A stretch of 64,000 nt of DNA, taken from the NCBI GenBank assembly GCA_002499545.1, contig DAME01000004.1:1-64000 (forward strand), written 5' to 3'. This document shows, in pieces, positions 34,726 through 45,974 of this stretch (within the stretch, counting starts at the first letter, position 1; every line of letters begins with the position of its first letter). A program made the translations under genes and the position numbers. The stretch is from Euryarchaeota archaeon UBA88. GTDB taxonomy: Archaea > Thermoplasmatota > Poseidoniia > Poseidoniales > Poseidoniaceae. Under the pieces are notes generated by a model. The model did not search any database. It was not told where the DNA came from and was given only the letters and a program-made list of their open reading frames with translations.

Positions 34726-37700
34726 TCACTTTTTCAAAGCCTCAACATACTGCCAGCCGAAGTGTTCCCACTGGTGTTGAGTCCAACCAGCTGGAAGTCC
34801 TGTTGGAGGAAGCGGTGGTGGTGCACGGGGCGCTGCTGCCACTGCCTGAACCGGTGCAGGTTGCTGCACAGTTGGCACAGGGTCTGCTTGGATTGGTGGT
34901 TGTGACAAGGTTAGACCGGCTGGAGGGGGAACGTTGCTCATATCCAATTCGGGGATGGTTTTACCACCGTCGAGTTCTTCCAACACTTCGGCGGTTTGGT
35001 CTTCAGCAGCCACTTCAAAGGCTTCGGAACGGATACGTCTGTTCATGACGAGCATCCACATGGCCATACTCAACGAAAGAAGCGCAATCAAATACAGAAC
35101 GATGCTGAAACGACCTTCTTGAGCCTGCTGAGCAAGAGCATCTCCATCACGAATTGTTTCTTCCTTGATGAGTAACGGTGTCAGTGTTTTACGATCCATT
35201 TCCACTTCATCGACAAGCACAAGGAGGCGGAATTCAAGTGCATCACTGGAAGATCCATCTGCGACGGTGGAAAGCGTTCCAGTGACTGACTGACCGGCAG
35301 TTGCCACCGCATCATATCGAGCTACATCTTGCCAGAAACCACCTTCGACAGCGCGCTGCAGCACGAAAGCAACATCGCCCTTACCACCATCGTTCTTTAC
35401 TTCAAAGTTCATACCAACCTCTTGATTTTCAACCGGACTAGGGTCGTCCCACGAAAAGGAACTCATGTCACTATCAAGGTCAATACTTGGTCCAAGAAGT
35501 GCCAAGGACCACGAAGCAATAGGCTCCGAGATTGAATTGCCAATCGTATCGAATGGATTACCCGCTGAATCCGAACCTGAAACCCATACTTCGACGGTGT
35601 AGGAAGGTAGCAAAGTTGTCGCACCGGTATCAGTCAAGTCAAGACTCCCCGTCCAGAAAAATTGACCTCCGAACGGTGTCGTATCAGGAAGAGGGACACT
35701 TCCTCGTGAAATTTCTGCTTCACCAGCACGAACTCGGTAGTGAAGGACCGCAGGCTCGTCGAGATCAAACCCGTAATCATCGAGCGTTTCCAACATGACC
35801 AAAAGGTCACCGCATGCTCCGATTGAGAGTGGTGAACTCGATGAAACATCGTTGAGTGAAATGGCTGAAATAGTTGGCCTCGAGTTGTCGACTGCCAAAC
35901 GAACGCGTGGAATAACAGATGTTTCATCAAGTGCAAAACCGGGTAAATCATCCAACCCAAGTCGTAGATCAAGATGGCCCGATGGGACCGAAGGAATCAA
36001 CAAGTCAAGGCTGAATTCACCGTCATCTCGTGTCGATGTGGTCCAAACATTATCGTAGTCACCAAAGGTAACGTCGAAAGCCCCAGCAGGTGCTGGCGTC
36101 TCATCTTCGGAAAACAGTACGCGACCGTTCACTCGAAGTGCTTGACCCGCACCAATGAGAGTTTCATCAAATTCCGTGTTGTAGTGGTTGGTTCCGTCAC
36201 GTAACTCTACGGCGCGTATGTGACCGTCCATTGTGTCAAATCTGAAATCATTATCCAAACTCCAAGCATCGTTGCCAAAACCGGCTGTCGATTCGAAACA
36301 CGGAGTCACCTCTCCAACATTACACGGTAAATCAGTCACGCTAATCTTCGGAATTATCAAGGATGCTCCGTCGGTATCAAAAGATTCAGGGAATGTCCAG
36401 GTTAACTGGAATCGTGCTGAAATCTTGATGATGCTGTTGTTTTCTTCTGCAAGACTCACCGATGAATAAAGATTGGACACAGCAATATTGGATGATCCGG
36501 ATTCCATGGAAGCAACAGGAGCATCATCCAACCCTTTTGATAGGGTGATGTAAATGGACGATTCATCGTCATCAAAGTCTCCACCAAGGGCGAGTTGAAT
36601 GTACTGAATATCTTGCCAACCGTTGCGGTCTGAAAGAACGATTTGGGCAGTGTAGGGTATGCCGGGGTGCAATGGTGCTCCATCATCGTGTCCGAGGATG
36701 GTTGAGTTGTCGAGATCGAGTTGAGGTTCAAATTCAACTCGGATTTGATAGGTCCCAAGATCGTTGTCCCAGTTGGGTGCTGTTTCGCCCGGCACATAGC
36801 CACAAGGGAGGGAACTGTCGGGGCATACTGGACCCCCGCCCATTGCAATGGCGTTTTGTTGAGGATCTGATCCGGTCACAAAGTAGGATACTTTCTGTCC
36901 GTGCTGGAGCATGGAGTCATCGATTAGACCATCGAAAATGTTGAGACCACCCGATTGAGTATCGGGCGAAGAGAGGGTCTTGAGTTCGTATTCGTCACTG
37001 TTGGGAAGACCGTCAAAGTTGTAATCACTGCATCCAATGGCTTCACTTGCTTTGCATCCAATCCAATAATTGAGCGTCAATTGCGTTGGAGGGTCGACTG
37101 AATCCTGAACGATAACACTGACTGCTTGTCCGCCCGGAGCAGGTGGTCCTGCATGGCGTTCAGAGCCATCAGACGGAGTTGACGAGAGTACCAGAGGCGA
37201 GTTTCCATCAAGGATTAGTCGAATGGTATTGTATCCTGCATTGGTGTAGGTTGAGCCGTTAGGTGTGTCAACGGCTTCAACATAGAACACCATTCCACCA
37301 GGCTCCGATTGAATTGGTGACTTGAAGGTAATGTTGTACTCTCCAAATGCTGGATTTTGCTCCTGAGCAAGCACCATAGGCTCGCCAATTGGATCGCCAT
37401 CATAGGTCACGTTCTGACCCAAAACTCGCAATGAAAATTGCCCTGCAAGAGGTGAAAGTTGGGAATTTTGGAAGTGGATTCCTCCGGTGAATGAAAGATT
37501 GAAACCGCCTCTTACCCAGTCCAAAGAATACAACTCTCTACCGGTCTCTTCAAAGACACGAAGACCGTCTAATTGTATGTCGTTTTCAATCACGAGGTCC
37601 AAGCTTTCAGTTTCCCAAGCCGTAACGGCCAGCCCGAGGTCATCTTCAACAGAAACGAGTGCTTGGGTGCCCGATTCGTCATCCCACGACCAGTTTACCG

Positions 37701-40149
37701 TCATCGGAATACGTATTGCAACCATTCCGAATGAATCAGTGGTCGATGTACAATTGGCCACATCAAACTGAATGATTCCATCACCATCGCTTACCACAGA
37801 GCATGCATCGCCGCGCTCCCAGTCGAAAGCTGGGTTTTCGCCGTACGAGTTATTGAGCGCAATGAGGACTTTCGTTACTCTGTCTACTTCATCACTTGGA
37901 GCAACTCGAACCTCGAGATTTCGAGCAATACCATCTGGGGCGAGCATGCCACCCTCCATGCTAGCATCGATCACCCGTGTCTGCATCTTGTACGAGATGT
38001 CAATGTTTGAAATCTTAACACGGCCGGAAGTAGCTGCTTTAACTGCGATTGGAATCAAGACATCACCCTCGCCGTTCTCAGGAATAATGGAATTGAAAGA
38101 ATCGACCAAGGTCGGTGCATTCTTTACATCTACCGAAACAACCGAATCGTCGCTGGCTATGACTGCTGATTCATTGAGGAAAAGCAGTGACTCCCAATCC
38201 CAAACCAAATCGTTACCGACATCCAACATAGGTCGGTCGGGGTAGCCTTCTTCATAATCAAGGGTGAATGAATCAACAAGCGGTGTCAGTAGTGGGTCAG
38301 TGCTCGACATAGTTACCGCATATCGTATTGTGTCACCTGCTTCGGTCGACGGGAAACTGACCTCTTGATTGTTCGTTGCCGGAAGCCAGCTGGAACCATT
38401 ATCGTTTGAGACTTGAACCAAAACAGAAGTTCCAACGGGAACATCCGCCACCCACGAAGGACGAACTTTACCGACTTTGGTTCCAGTAGTCAACGGGCTA
38501 GAAGTCCAACTTCCGGATTGAAGATATTCAGTTGAGTATTCGACATCAACCCACCAAGATACAGCCGTGGATCCAATCAGTTGGGCTTTCCATACCAATT
38601 CTGTCCCCGGATAATCGAAGTGGATTGTCGAATTCGAAGTCACAGACTCCCAATGCGTGCCGTTGTCTGCAGAAACCCAGTAATCAACTCGGTCGCCGAC
38701 AGAAGCGGCTGACCAATATGTTTCAACGTTAACGCCGAGTACGGGGTCATCTGAATGAGTAACTGGGCCGTACCACGTTGTTGTTCCAGGTGCTGGTGTC
38801 GTTTTGTATTGCCAACCGGTTCCATACTCTCGGTAGTACAACGTTGAAGATGCCCAAGTAGAGTAGCCGCAATCAACGGTCACAAATCGGTTACCATCGT
38901 ACTGCAAACCGTATCCGAGAGAAGACAGCAAACGTGTACCGGTTTGGGGGACTAGAGAAGTTGATGAACCTGAAACGGCCCATGCTTCCAAATTGTCTTT
39001 ATCGTTGCTCGAAGTTCCCTTTTGGCAGCGCATGAAAAAGGTTGTTTCGTTGACTTCAAGCCCACGGACTTGCTGTCCAGTTTTCCCGCATTCCCATGAA
39101 CTACCAGACGATGAAGAGTAGGAATACATGTCTTCGCCGCGAGTATATTGTCCGTCGGCTTGGTCACCGAAAGTATAGGGTACGATTCGTCGTTGAGCGT
39201 TGTGAACAATCCACACCTGGTCACTGGAACGGTCGTATGCAATTGCGGTATAATCCGAATACTGTGGTGAAACGTCGTACGAATCGATGCATGTCCAAGT
39301 ATCATCACGTGAAATGTCGAGTTCTAACACACGATGATACTGCGTAGGTGCAGACGATGAGTAGTGATAGCGATAACCAGAAAGAATTGCAAACATTCGT
39401 TCATCGTCGGTGATGGTCCAATCTCGGAATCCATAGCTTCCGTAGTAGGAACTAGGGTGCAAACTTGCAATCGTACACTCACCTTGGTCCAGAGTAATAA
39501 CCGATTCTTTGGTTGCATTGTTCGGATACAAACGATGAACGATGTTGCTGAATGTAGAGGTGCTCCATGTCGACATGAACAACCAGTCATGGTGCTTGAG
39601 AATAGCACCCTGACTCTGCTTCATCAAATTGGTTGATGTTTTGAGTACTTGTTGTGAAAATCGACTCTCAGTTGCGTTCGAGGTGTGCGGTTGGCGTATG
39701 GCGTACGATCCATTGTCCAGCCAAGCATCAGATTCGTTGTTGACAACTTCATCGTATCCGTGGGCAAAAAATTCGTTTGAAGTGTTAGAAAACGCCAAAC
39801 TGAGGTCACCACTACGAGCATCAACAGAGGAAGAGGTCCCTTCAATCCAGTCATCTCTTTCATCGGCCATCGTCTGACTCCACCCAGTTGCGGAGGCACC
39901 TGATAAGGTCATGGAAACATCGGTAACCAAAGCACCCTTTGGAACTGAAACCATGGCACCAGAGTCAGGATTAGCACCTTGGTAGAGCGCCACGTATTCA
40001 CTGGAACCATCGTGAAGAGTGTAAATGTGACGCGATACACCCGTCGCTTCAGCAGGAGTAATTACGTGGTCAGCAAGGGGGCTCATCGGTGCTAAAACCA
40101 TGACTAAAAAGAGCAGCAACATTACGCCGCGCCCGTCTTCTCGCTTCAT
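34726..40149 (-). CDS. Giant secreted surface protein with membrane anchor and GWT tail
   Basis: 1807 residues. GGGGGGT lies eight bases ahead of the ATG, which is followed by a signal peptide (VMLLLFLVMVLAPMSPLA). The body is an alternation of beta-rich blocks: Tyr/Ser-rich regions near 150-450 suggest a beta-propeller, and Ig-like or CARDB-like repeats follow with carbohydrate-binding-like loops (DDESSIYITLSKGLDDAP, DGASLIIPKISVTDL). One transmembrane helix (FSIVLYLIALLSLSMAMWMLVM) lies at about 1690-1712. The cytosolic tail is Pro-rich and ends in GLPAGWTQHQWEHFGWQY, the motif shared with the subtilase at 4882-9828. No catalytic site is seen. An adhesin or substrate-binding role is inferred. 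Confidence 0.8.
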   Translation of the reverse strand: MKREDGRGVMLLLFLVMVLAPMSPLADHVITPAEATGVSRHIYTLHDGSSEYVALYQGANPDSGAMVSVPKGALVTDVSMTLSGASATGWSQTMADERDDWIEGTSSSVDARSGDLSLAFSNTSNEFFAHGYDEVVNNESDAWLDNGSYAIRQPHTSNATESRFSQQVLKTSTNLMKQSQGAILKHHDWLFMSTWSTSTFSNIVHRLYPNNATKESVITLDQGECTIASLHPSSYYGSYGFRDWTITDDERMFAILSGYRYHYSSSAPTQYHRVLELDISRDDTWTCIDSYDVSPQYSDYTAIAYDRSSDQVWIVHNAQRRIVPYTFGDQADGQYTRGEDMYSYSSSSGSSWECGKTGQQVRGLEVNETTFFMRCQKGTSSNDKDNLEAWAVSGSSTSLVPQTGTRLLSSLGYGLQYDGNRFVTVDCGYSTWASSTLYYREYGTGWQYKTTPAPGTTTWYGPVTHSDDPVLGVNVETYWSAASVGDRVDYWVSADNGTHWESVTSNSTIHFDYPGTELVWKAQLIGSTAVSWWVDVEYSTEYLQSGSWTSSPLTTGTKVGKVRPSWVADVPVGTSVLVQVSNDNGSSWLPATNNQEVSFPSTEAGDTIRYAVTMSSTDPLLTPLVDSFTLDYEEGYPDRPMLDVGNDLVWDWESLLFLNESAVIASDDSVVSVDVKNAPTLVDSFNSIIPENGEGDVLIPIAVKAATSGRVKISNIDISYKMQTRVIDASMEGGMLAPDGIARNLEVRVAPSDEVDRVTKVLIALNNSYGENPAFDWERGDACSVVSDGDGIIQFDVANCTSTTDSFGMVAIRIPMTVNWSWDDESGTQALVSVEDDLGLAVTAWETESLDLVIENDIQLDGLRVFEETGRELYSLDWVRGGFNLSFTGGIHFQNSQLSPLAGQFSLRVLGQNVTYDGDPIGEPMVLAQEQNPAFGEYNITFKSPIQSEPGGMVFYVEAVDTPNGSTYTNAGYNTIRLILDGNSPLVLSSTPSDGSERHAGPPAPGGQAVSVIVQDSVDPPTQLTLNYWIGCKASEAIGCSDYNFDGLPNSDEYELKTLSSPDTQSGGLNIFDGLIDDSMLQHGQKVSYFVTGSDPQQNAIAMGGGPVCPDSSLPCGYVPGETAPNWDNDLGTYQIRVEFEPQLDLDNSTILGHDDGAPLHPGIPYTAQIVLSDRNGWQDIQYIQLALGGDFDDDESSIYITLSKGLDDAPVASMESGSSNIAVSNLYSSVSLAEENNSIIKISARFQLTWTFPESFDTDGASLIIPKISVTDLPCNVGEVTPCFESTAGFGNDAWSLDNDFRFDTMDGHIRAVELRDGTNHYNTEFDETLIGAGQALRVNGRVLFSEDETPAPAGAFDVTFGDYDNVWTTSTRDDGEFSLDLLIPSVPSGHLDLRLGLDDLPGFALDETSVIPRVRLAVDNSRPTISAISLNDVSSSSPLSIGACGDLLVMLETLDDYGFDLDEPAVLHYRVRAGEAEISRGSVPLPDTTPFGGQFFWTGSLDLTDTGATTLLPSYTVEVWVSGSDSAGNPFDTIGNSISEPIASWSLALLGPSIDLDSDMSSFSWDDPSPVENQEVGMNFEVKNDGGKGDVAFVLQRAVEGGFWQDVARYDAVATAGQSVTGTLSTVADGSSSDALEFRLLVLVDEVEMDRKTLTPLLIKEETIRDGDALAQQAQEGRFSIVLYLIALLSLSMAMWMLVMNRRIRSEAFEVAAEDQTAEVLEELDGGKTIPELDMSNVPPPAGLTLSQPPIQADPVPTVQQPAPVQAVAAAPRAPPPLPPTGLPAGWTQHQWEHFGWQYVEALKK

Positions 40150-40220
40150 TTGTTTGACCCCCCTTCATTCGACCATGCGGTGCGAGGGATTTGAAACATA
40201 CCCCTGCACATGACGGTGCA

Positions 40221-43200
40221 TCATCCTGTTTGACGTGAATCATAACGGATTGGAGAGGAGTCCCCTCGAATTCCATCTTCCTCATCATCATGGACTTCAA
40301 ACCAGTCAACAAGCCAGTCTCCATCGGAATCCCAATTCGTTGGATCGGTACCTTCTGCGATATGGTCATCGTCCAAATCCAGCAGATACCAACCGTATTC
40401 ATGTTCTCCAACATCACGGACAGGAGCCGAATTTGGTGAACCGGTGTAGTAAATTTCCCAAGCATCGGTACGGTTACCTGCAAGATGAACAACATCATTG
40501 CTCGAGTCAATAACGAGGAAATTGGTATCACGATCATCCACAATGTAGGCGAACCGAATATCGTTGGAAGAAGATTGATCCATTTTTAGGTAATTTTCGC
40601 TGCTAGCACCGGTGTCGTCAAGTTTGAGAAGTGATGCCCTCAATTGCCACCATTCGGTTACGATTTGTCCATCGTGAATCAATCCACTCAACCGAACTGC
40701 ATTGGGTGATGAGAGGTCGGAATCGGTAATTGCATAAAATTCTTGGAAATTCGTGTACGGTTCGTAAACACACCCCGCCCCGGAACAGTCCCAATTTCCG
40801 TCTTCATCGGGGTCATAGTTTGCATCGATTGGATCAGCAGGGTTCATTGTGAACCAGGTGAAAGCAAGGTCGGGGCGAGATAGAATCCCTTCGGAGCCTT
40901 GCTGGGAAAGCGGCAAGCAGGAATTGGTTGCAGTCGTACATGCACCGCCAGTCGACGCATCAATCCACACGACTTTGATTTGCAGGAATGAACTGAAATT
41001 ATCATTCGATTCATTCCAAGCCTTCGCATATTCAAACCAGTCAGGAAGCATGTCACCGTCTGTATCATTATCACTCGGATTGATTCCGTACTTGAAGACC
41101 TCACGCCCATCGGATAAATTGAAATCTTGAGTGTGAGAGGTTACCAATCCGTTTGATACGGTGGTAACATACGACACGCTATCGGCATCTGAGTCATTTA
41201 GGTCCGGGCGTGTTTGATTATCCCACTCCATCCAATTGGTGAAAGGTAGATCGCCAATTCCAGGTTGAATTACAGCAGTACTTTGGGAGAATTCACGTCC
41301 GTCCCACGTACCTTGGACCGCAGGGATATCGAACGAAGTTCGGTCGTACCAACCATCGTGGTCACCGTCATAATTGACATCCCAAGGATTCAACGGATTG
41401 GCAGCCCAATGGTTCTCAGTAGTCACATCGTCCATTCCGAATGTCGCATAGCAGTATTCCCAGCCATCCTCGATACCATCGGAATCTGAATCCACGCTTG
41501 TGGGGTCGGCCACGCCAAGTAGAGTGCTGTTGAAGTTGTTCTCGTCGAATTCGTTAATCATGTCCATTCGATCGGCGCTTGCCTGACTCTTCGAAACAAA
41601 ATCATTGTACAGTGACTGACGAGCTTCAATATAACTGAGGCCCTGTTCTTCAACATAAGCTTCAATAGCATCGGTTCCGAAATCCATGATTCCAATCGAT
41701 GTTGGTACTGAAAAACGGTCGAGATACTTACCCCACGTTCGTGATTCCCATTCACGAAGATTCGTGAATCGTTCATCCATTGAGAGATTTCCATCACCGT
41801 CGCAATCAAAACTATCGCCATCGGTATCGAGGTTGACGTCGCTGTCAATGAGTGGGTTCATACTCCAGCGATTCTCTTCAAGATCCCACACCGTGAACCA
41901 GTATTCAAATCCGTCATACATTCCATCGTCATCGGTATCTGGATTGGTCGGGTCTGTCATTCCAAGCAGCATTGACAAAATGGGGTTCGGCGGGACGCCT
42001 GCCTGCCAGTCATTGAAATCTGCCAGCAAGCGCTTGCCACGGGTTTCCTTCGTGATGAGAATATTGAACACACGTTGAGCTTTCTCAGTCGGTTGCTGAA
42101 CGTCGCCGTCGATGTGCAACAACGGAGCATCACTGGGGTGGTCGATTCCGTTTTCAGGACTTGAATTAGCTAGTGCAAACTCTTTGCTGTCAATCAAACC
42201 ATCTCCATCGCCGTCAAAGTTCCCGTCACCTGCCACAAGAGGGTTCAGCGTCCACGTTTGTGCAGTGAGGTTCCAGGAAGTGAACAACTGTTCGATACCG
42301 TCGATCATTCCGTCGCCATCTGAATCGACGTTGTTTGGGTCAGCAGTCCATCCCGAGCGATTAATCTGGTCACTCGTGATGAATGAGCCAAAGGAGGATT
42401 CGACTGCATTTCCTGGCCACTGTTGGAGGGCGAAGGCCGAACCTACAGTCGTAACAAACCATTGTGGAGCTGAACGGTTCGCATTCGTTTCCGAATATTC
42501 TGGAGCAATGGCATTGTATTCTTCCCAATTCGCCATTCCATCATCATCAGCATCTTGCCAACGATCAACAGGGTCAAGGGGGTTCAAAGTCCACTCGTCA
42601 GCCAGCACATCCCAGCGAGCAAACCAAATTTCCCAGCCGTCTGGCATTCCGTCGTTATCCGAATCTGCATTGAGCGGATCTGATGCACCCACACTGGTGA
42701 CGCTCTGGAGAGCCGTAACTGCTCCGGATGCGCGTTCACCAAATGTCGCTTCAGGTTCACCTTGCAAACTAATGTTGTCAAACAGGTCGGTTGTGAAACC
42801 GTTTGGAAGTGTTTCGCCGGAGAGAGTCTGGTTGTTCAAAAACAAATTCGAGCGAACGTGGAATTCCAAGTAGTTCACGAATGCTTCTGAATCTTGCAAA
42901 ATTCCGTCGTGGTTGATATCGTATCCGTCTCCATCTGGATTTTCAAATGCGTCCGACGCATTCAGTGGATTCACACCTGTTCGAGAGGGGTCCCATGTGC
43001 AAGAACCACCTGATTCCCAGCCATCAGGGAGAGAATCCCCGTCAGAATCAATGTTGTTCGGATCAGCTTCAAACCATTCGAGGCTTGAATTGACAGATTC
43101 GCCGTGAGATTCAAACAGCAGGCCTTCCGTTGCAGCACCTCGGACCAGTGACCACTGGTATTCACAGAGATTCGCTAAGCCGTCCCGATCAGCGTCCCAA

Positions 43201-45974
43201 TTAGCATCTTCGGCACGATTCGGGTCCAACGTCCAGTTATTTCCTCCAGTAAAACTCGAACCGACCCATCGCCGATGTTCGATTTCCCAACCATCCGGCA
43301 TTCCATCCCCGTCACTGTCAGCGTTGGTGGGGTCAGTCCCCATGTCAGGACTGGAAAGAGCAAGGTACGTACTGTTCGCAGTCAATGTAGCGTCGTCGTC
43401 GCAAATGTATTCCATTTGCACTGAATAGTGACACCAGAGAGTAGTTGATTCGTAAAAGAATCCGAAGTACTCTTCACCGTCACCAAGCCCATCACCGTCT
43501 GTATCACCAGCAGAAGGGTTGGTAGAATTGTATCCGTTTTCGGTCGTTGAAGTATAACGGAATTCATCGAGGTTCGTCCAAAGGCGTTCCAAAAATCCGT
43601 CATCGAGTTGATCAAGATCGAGTCCGTCGCCATCGGGGTCAAACAATGCGTCCCAAGGATCGGTAGGATCCAGGCCATTCGCCACTTCCCAACCATCGGG
43701 CATTCCATCATTATCCGAGTCGTTTGCTCCGGGGTTCATGAGCTCTAAATTTGCATAACGACCAGGCGATGAACCAGCATACACAGTCGTATTACCGTCA
43801 AGCAACATCGTATTCAGCGCCACAATCTGCCCGTAAATTGGTGCTTCATCTTGCATCCCATAAACGGCAGAATAATCACCGTCAATGGCCCATGTACCTC
43901 GTTGACTTCCGACCAAGATTTCATCACCAGTTGGATACAATGAATGGATGTTGTTGTACTCGCGAAGGTACTTCCCCTCGATACCAGGATGCTCCAAGAG
44001 ACCGCTGTGGGAGATAGAATCGTCAATGATATTCAGCATGTGCACTCCGGAGGGTGTGCCGAACCACAACACTTGGGCGTTCGAGGAAGACGGGCCATCG
44101 AGTACCAGCGTTCGCACCTCAGCAGGATTAGCAACCATTCCAAACGACAAAGAACGTAGTTGGTCGATTTCTGTTGGATACGGGGTAATCTCAGTCGAGT
44201 AATAGAATCGCCATGACGGCTCAAATTCACCGCGTGCAGTGGATGTTTCGCCGATGAGAAGACCGTGATTTGTACCTACATATAGGGTATTTGCACCACC
44301 ACCTGCAGGACCATGAGCGAGAGAGGAGACAGTGGAATTTGAAAGCCTCAAAGCCGACTCAAGACCTGTCGCTATCGAATAGATTTGGGAGATATCCGTG
44401 GAGGAAGTGACGTCAAACACCGCCCCTTCACCTGCAGAACCTAAGCCGAGAATCTGCGTGCTCTGACCCTCGACATTGAGTTCAGTGATGGAAAAAATTT
44501 CTTCAGTCATCGACCAGTCCCATGTAGAAAGTTCTCCAAAGTCACCATTCGCTTGTATTGGAGCCGTAATCAGTCCGACATTGGATGCGAACGCCATGGC
44601 GAACATTGAGCCGTCAATTGAAAGAGGAATCCCCTGATGGAGTTCAACGCCTTGTGGCATCCAGTGGTCATAACTCGACATCGCAACATGGTCAATGACG
44701 GTTAATCCGTACCGAGTTGTAACGTACATCATCGATTCATCGACATCGATGTCTCGAACATCATGATGTATGAGACTCACCGTGTCTGAGTCCGCAATAA
44801 ATGAAAGAGGCATCGAACTCGAGAGTGCGTCAATGTCTCCGAGGGGAACCGTTTTCAAACCTGGAATCACAGAATTACCGTTGTCTTCATGCACGAAGTA
44901 TTCCTGAAGAGTGGACAAAGCCTCTCCGAAATCAAGAGCAGTGAGAGTTCGACTCACGTCCGGCGAGATACCCCCATCCCTATTGGCGTCCCATCCATCG
45001 AGGTCCGGGTCAAGCAAAGCGTTGGTCCGGTTCAAAGGTTCAAGTCCAAAATGAACTTCCCATCCATCCGGAATTCCATCACCAAAGGAAGGGAAAAGAC
45101 GACGCACGGAGAATCCATCCCAGTGATATCGGTCTGAATCTTCCAAAAGCGGGTCAGTTCCCAGCCATAGGTCTTCATCGAGCACGTTGGTTGCATTCGT
45201 TGTACAAGCGGCAAGAAGATTCTGGAACGTTGCATTCGGTCCAGTAGGAATGTACGGCCAATTCTCGAACACTGAGCCGTCAGGGAGTGAGGCAGAACAC
45301 CACAGACCGTCAAGTTCAGTGGTATGGTACGACGGAGCACCTTGGATATACTCTTCAGGCGAAGAGTAACGTTCAGTTGTCGATAATACACCATCTCGAT
45401 TTACGTCAAACCCGTCTTCGTCGGGGTCATCGTACAAATCCGAAGCGTTTAATGGATTGAATTGTGGACAATCGTATCGTAGAGTGATAGAGTCATACCC
45501 TCCAATTCGCTCACACATGTAGACTTCATAACCATCGGGCATGCCGTCACCATCGGTGTCTGAATTGCGTGGGTCAAGATAGGATCTTTCACCTTCACTG
45601 TCCACAATACCTGTCAAACCACGCGGAAATCCAGGAGCGGTACAATTTGCCGGATAGGGCCAACAATACTCTTCGGTAGAATTCAAGCCATCTCGATCGT
45701 TGTCTACAAGTGCGTCGGAGGCGTCGTCATTATTCATGCCGGGGATGATGACTTCTCTGCCGTCAACACTCGTCCAATTCATCCATTCTTCGAACAGGTT
45801 TTCATGGACGTCAGGGATTTTGTCCCCGTCGGTATCCGTCGAAGGCGGCTTGGAACCATCGGTCGTATCTGGGTGGAGGTTTGAGACGGGTGAAACTGCT
45901 GGGAATTGAGACATAAACAGTAAACTTGCAACGACTGCAAGTGTTGTTAGAAGAGTGGTTAAACTTCGTCGCAT
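40221..45974 (-). CDS. Giant secreted calcium-binding (TSP3-like) repeat protein
   Basis: About 1917 residues from the ATG at 45974 (MRRSLTTLLTTLAVVASLLF signal). Around two dozen DxDxDGxxDxxE units (for example DSDGDGMPDGWE, DTDGDGLGDGEE, DADRDGLANLCE) occur in blocks. They resemble thrombospondin type 3 repeats, which bind calcium. Between them lies a stretch of about 420 residues that looks like a beta-propeller (STPSDGSERHAG-type loops and repeated VxxGS/VGTNHG elements). There is no transmembrane helix or GWT tail at the end, so the protein is probably released or held by other proteins. The repeats explain the low-complexity look of the DNA here. Confidence 0.82.
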   Translation of the reverse strand: MRRSLTTLLTTLAVVASLLFMSQFPAVSPVSNLHPDTTDGSKPPSTDTDGDKIPDVHENLFEEWMNWTSVDGREVIIPGMNNDDASDALVDNDRDGLNSTEEYCWPYPANCTAPGFPRGLTGIVDSEGERSYLDPRNSDTDGDGMPDGYEVYMCERIGGYDSITLRYDCPQFNPLNASDLYDDPDEDGFDVNRDGVLSTTERYSSPEEYIQGAPSYHTTELDGLWCSASLPDGSVFENWPYIPTGPNATFQNLLAACTTNATNVLDEDLWLGTDPLLEDSDRYHWDGFSVRRLFPSFGDGIPDGWEVHFGLEPLNRTNALLDPDLDGWDANRDGGISPDVSRTLTALDFGEALSTLQEYFVHEDNGNSVIPGLKTVPLGDIDALSSSMPLSFIADSDTVSLIHHDVRDIDVDESMMYVTTRYGLTVIDHVAMSSYDHWMPQGVELHQGIPLSIDGSMFAMAFASNVGLITAPIQANGDFGELSTWDWSMTEEIFSITELNVEGQSTQILGLGSAGEGAVFDVTSSTDISQIYSIATGLESALRLSNSTVSSLAHGPAGGGANTLYVGTNHGLLIGETSTARGEFEPSWRFYYSTEITPYPTEIDQLRSLSFGMVANPAEVRTLVLDGPSSSNAQVLWFGTPSGVHMLNIIDDSISHSGLLEHPGIEGKYLREYNNIHSLYPTGDEILVGSQRGTWAIDGDYSAVYGMQDEAPIYGQIVALNTMLLDGNTTVYAGSSPGRYANLELMNPGANDSDNDGMPDGWEVANGLDPTDPWDALFDPDGDGLDLDQLDDGFLERLWTNLDEFRYTSTTENGYNSTNPSAGDTDGDGLGDGEEYFGFFYESTTLWCHYSVQMEYICDDDATLTANSTYLALSSPDMGTDPTNADSDGDGMPDGWEIEHRRWVGSSFTGGNNWTLDPNRAEDANWDADRDGLANLCEYQWSLVRGAATEGLLFESHGESVNSSLEWFEADPNNIDSDGDSLPDGWESGGSCTWDPSRTGVNPLNASDAFENPDGDGYDINHDGILQDSEAFVNYLEFHVRSNLFLNNQTLSGETLPNGFTTDLFDNISLQGEPEATFGERASGAVTALQSVTSVGASDPLNADSDNDGMPDGWEIWFARWDVLADEWTLNPLDPVDRWQDADDDGMANWEEYNAIAPEYSETNANRSAPQWFVTTVGSAFALQQWPGNAVESSFGSFITSDQINRSGWTADPNNVDSDGDGMIDGIEQLFTSWNLTAQTWTLNPLVAGDGNFDGDGDGLIDSKEFALANSSPENGIDHPSDAPLLHIDGDVQQPTEKAQRVFNILITKETRGKRLLADFNDWQAGVPPNPILSMLLGMTDPTNPDTDDDGMYDGFEYWFTVWDLEENRWSMNPLIDSDVNLDTDGDSFDCDGDGNLSMDERFTNLREWESRTWGKYLDRFSVPTSIGIMDFGTDAIEAYVEEQGLSYIEARQSLYNDFVSKSQASADRMDMINEFDENNFNSTLLGVADPTSVDSDSDGIEDGWEYCYATFGMDDVTTENHWAANPLNPWDVNYDGDHDGWYDRTSFDIPAVQGTWDGREFSQSTAVIQPGIGDLPFTNWMEWDNQTRPDLNDSDADSVSYVTTVSNGLVTSHTQDFNLSDGREVFKYGINPSDNDTDGDMLPDWFEYAKAWNESNDNFSSFLQIKVVWIDASTGGACTTATNSCLPLSQQGSEGILSRPDLAFTWFTMNPADPIDANYDPDEDGNWDCSGAGCVYEPYTNFQEFYAITDSDLSSPNAVRLSGLIHDGQIVTEWWQLRASLLKLDDTGASSENYLKMDQSSSNDIRFAYIVDDRDTNFLVIDSSNDVVHLAGNRTDAWEIYYTGSPNSAPVRDVGEHEYGWYLLDLDDDHIAEGTDPTNWDSDGDWLVDWFEVHDDEEDGIRGDSSPIRYDSRQTG

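Noticed and set aside
40070..40543. Minus-strand open frame across the end of the TSP3 giant and the start of the next gene
   Set aside because: Composition is biased and it overlaps two real genes in another frame, so it is a shadow.
40221..45974. Short repeated DNA resembling a CRISPR or satellite array
   Set aside because: The repeats are degenerate, vary in spacing, keep one reading frame and encode DxDxDG units, so they are protein repeats.
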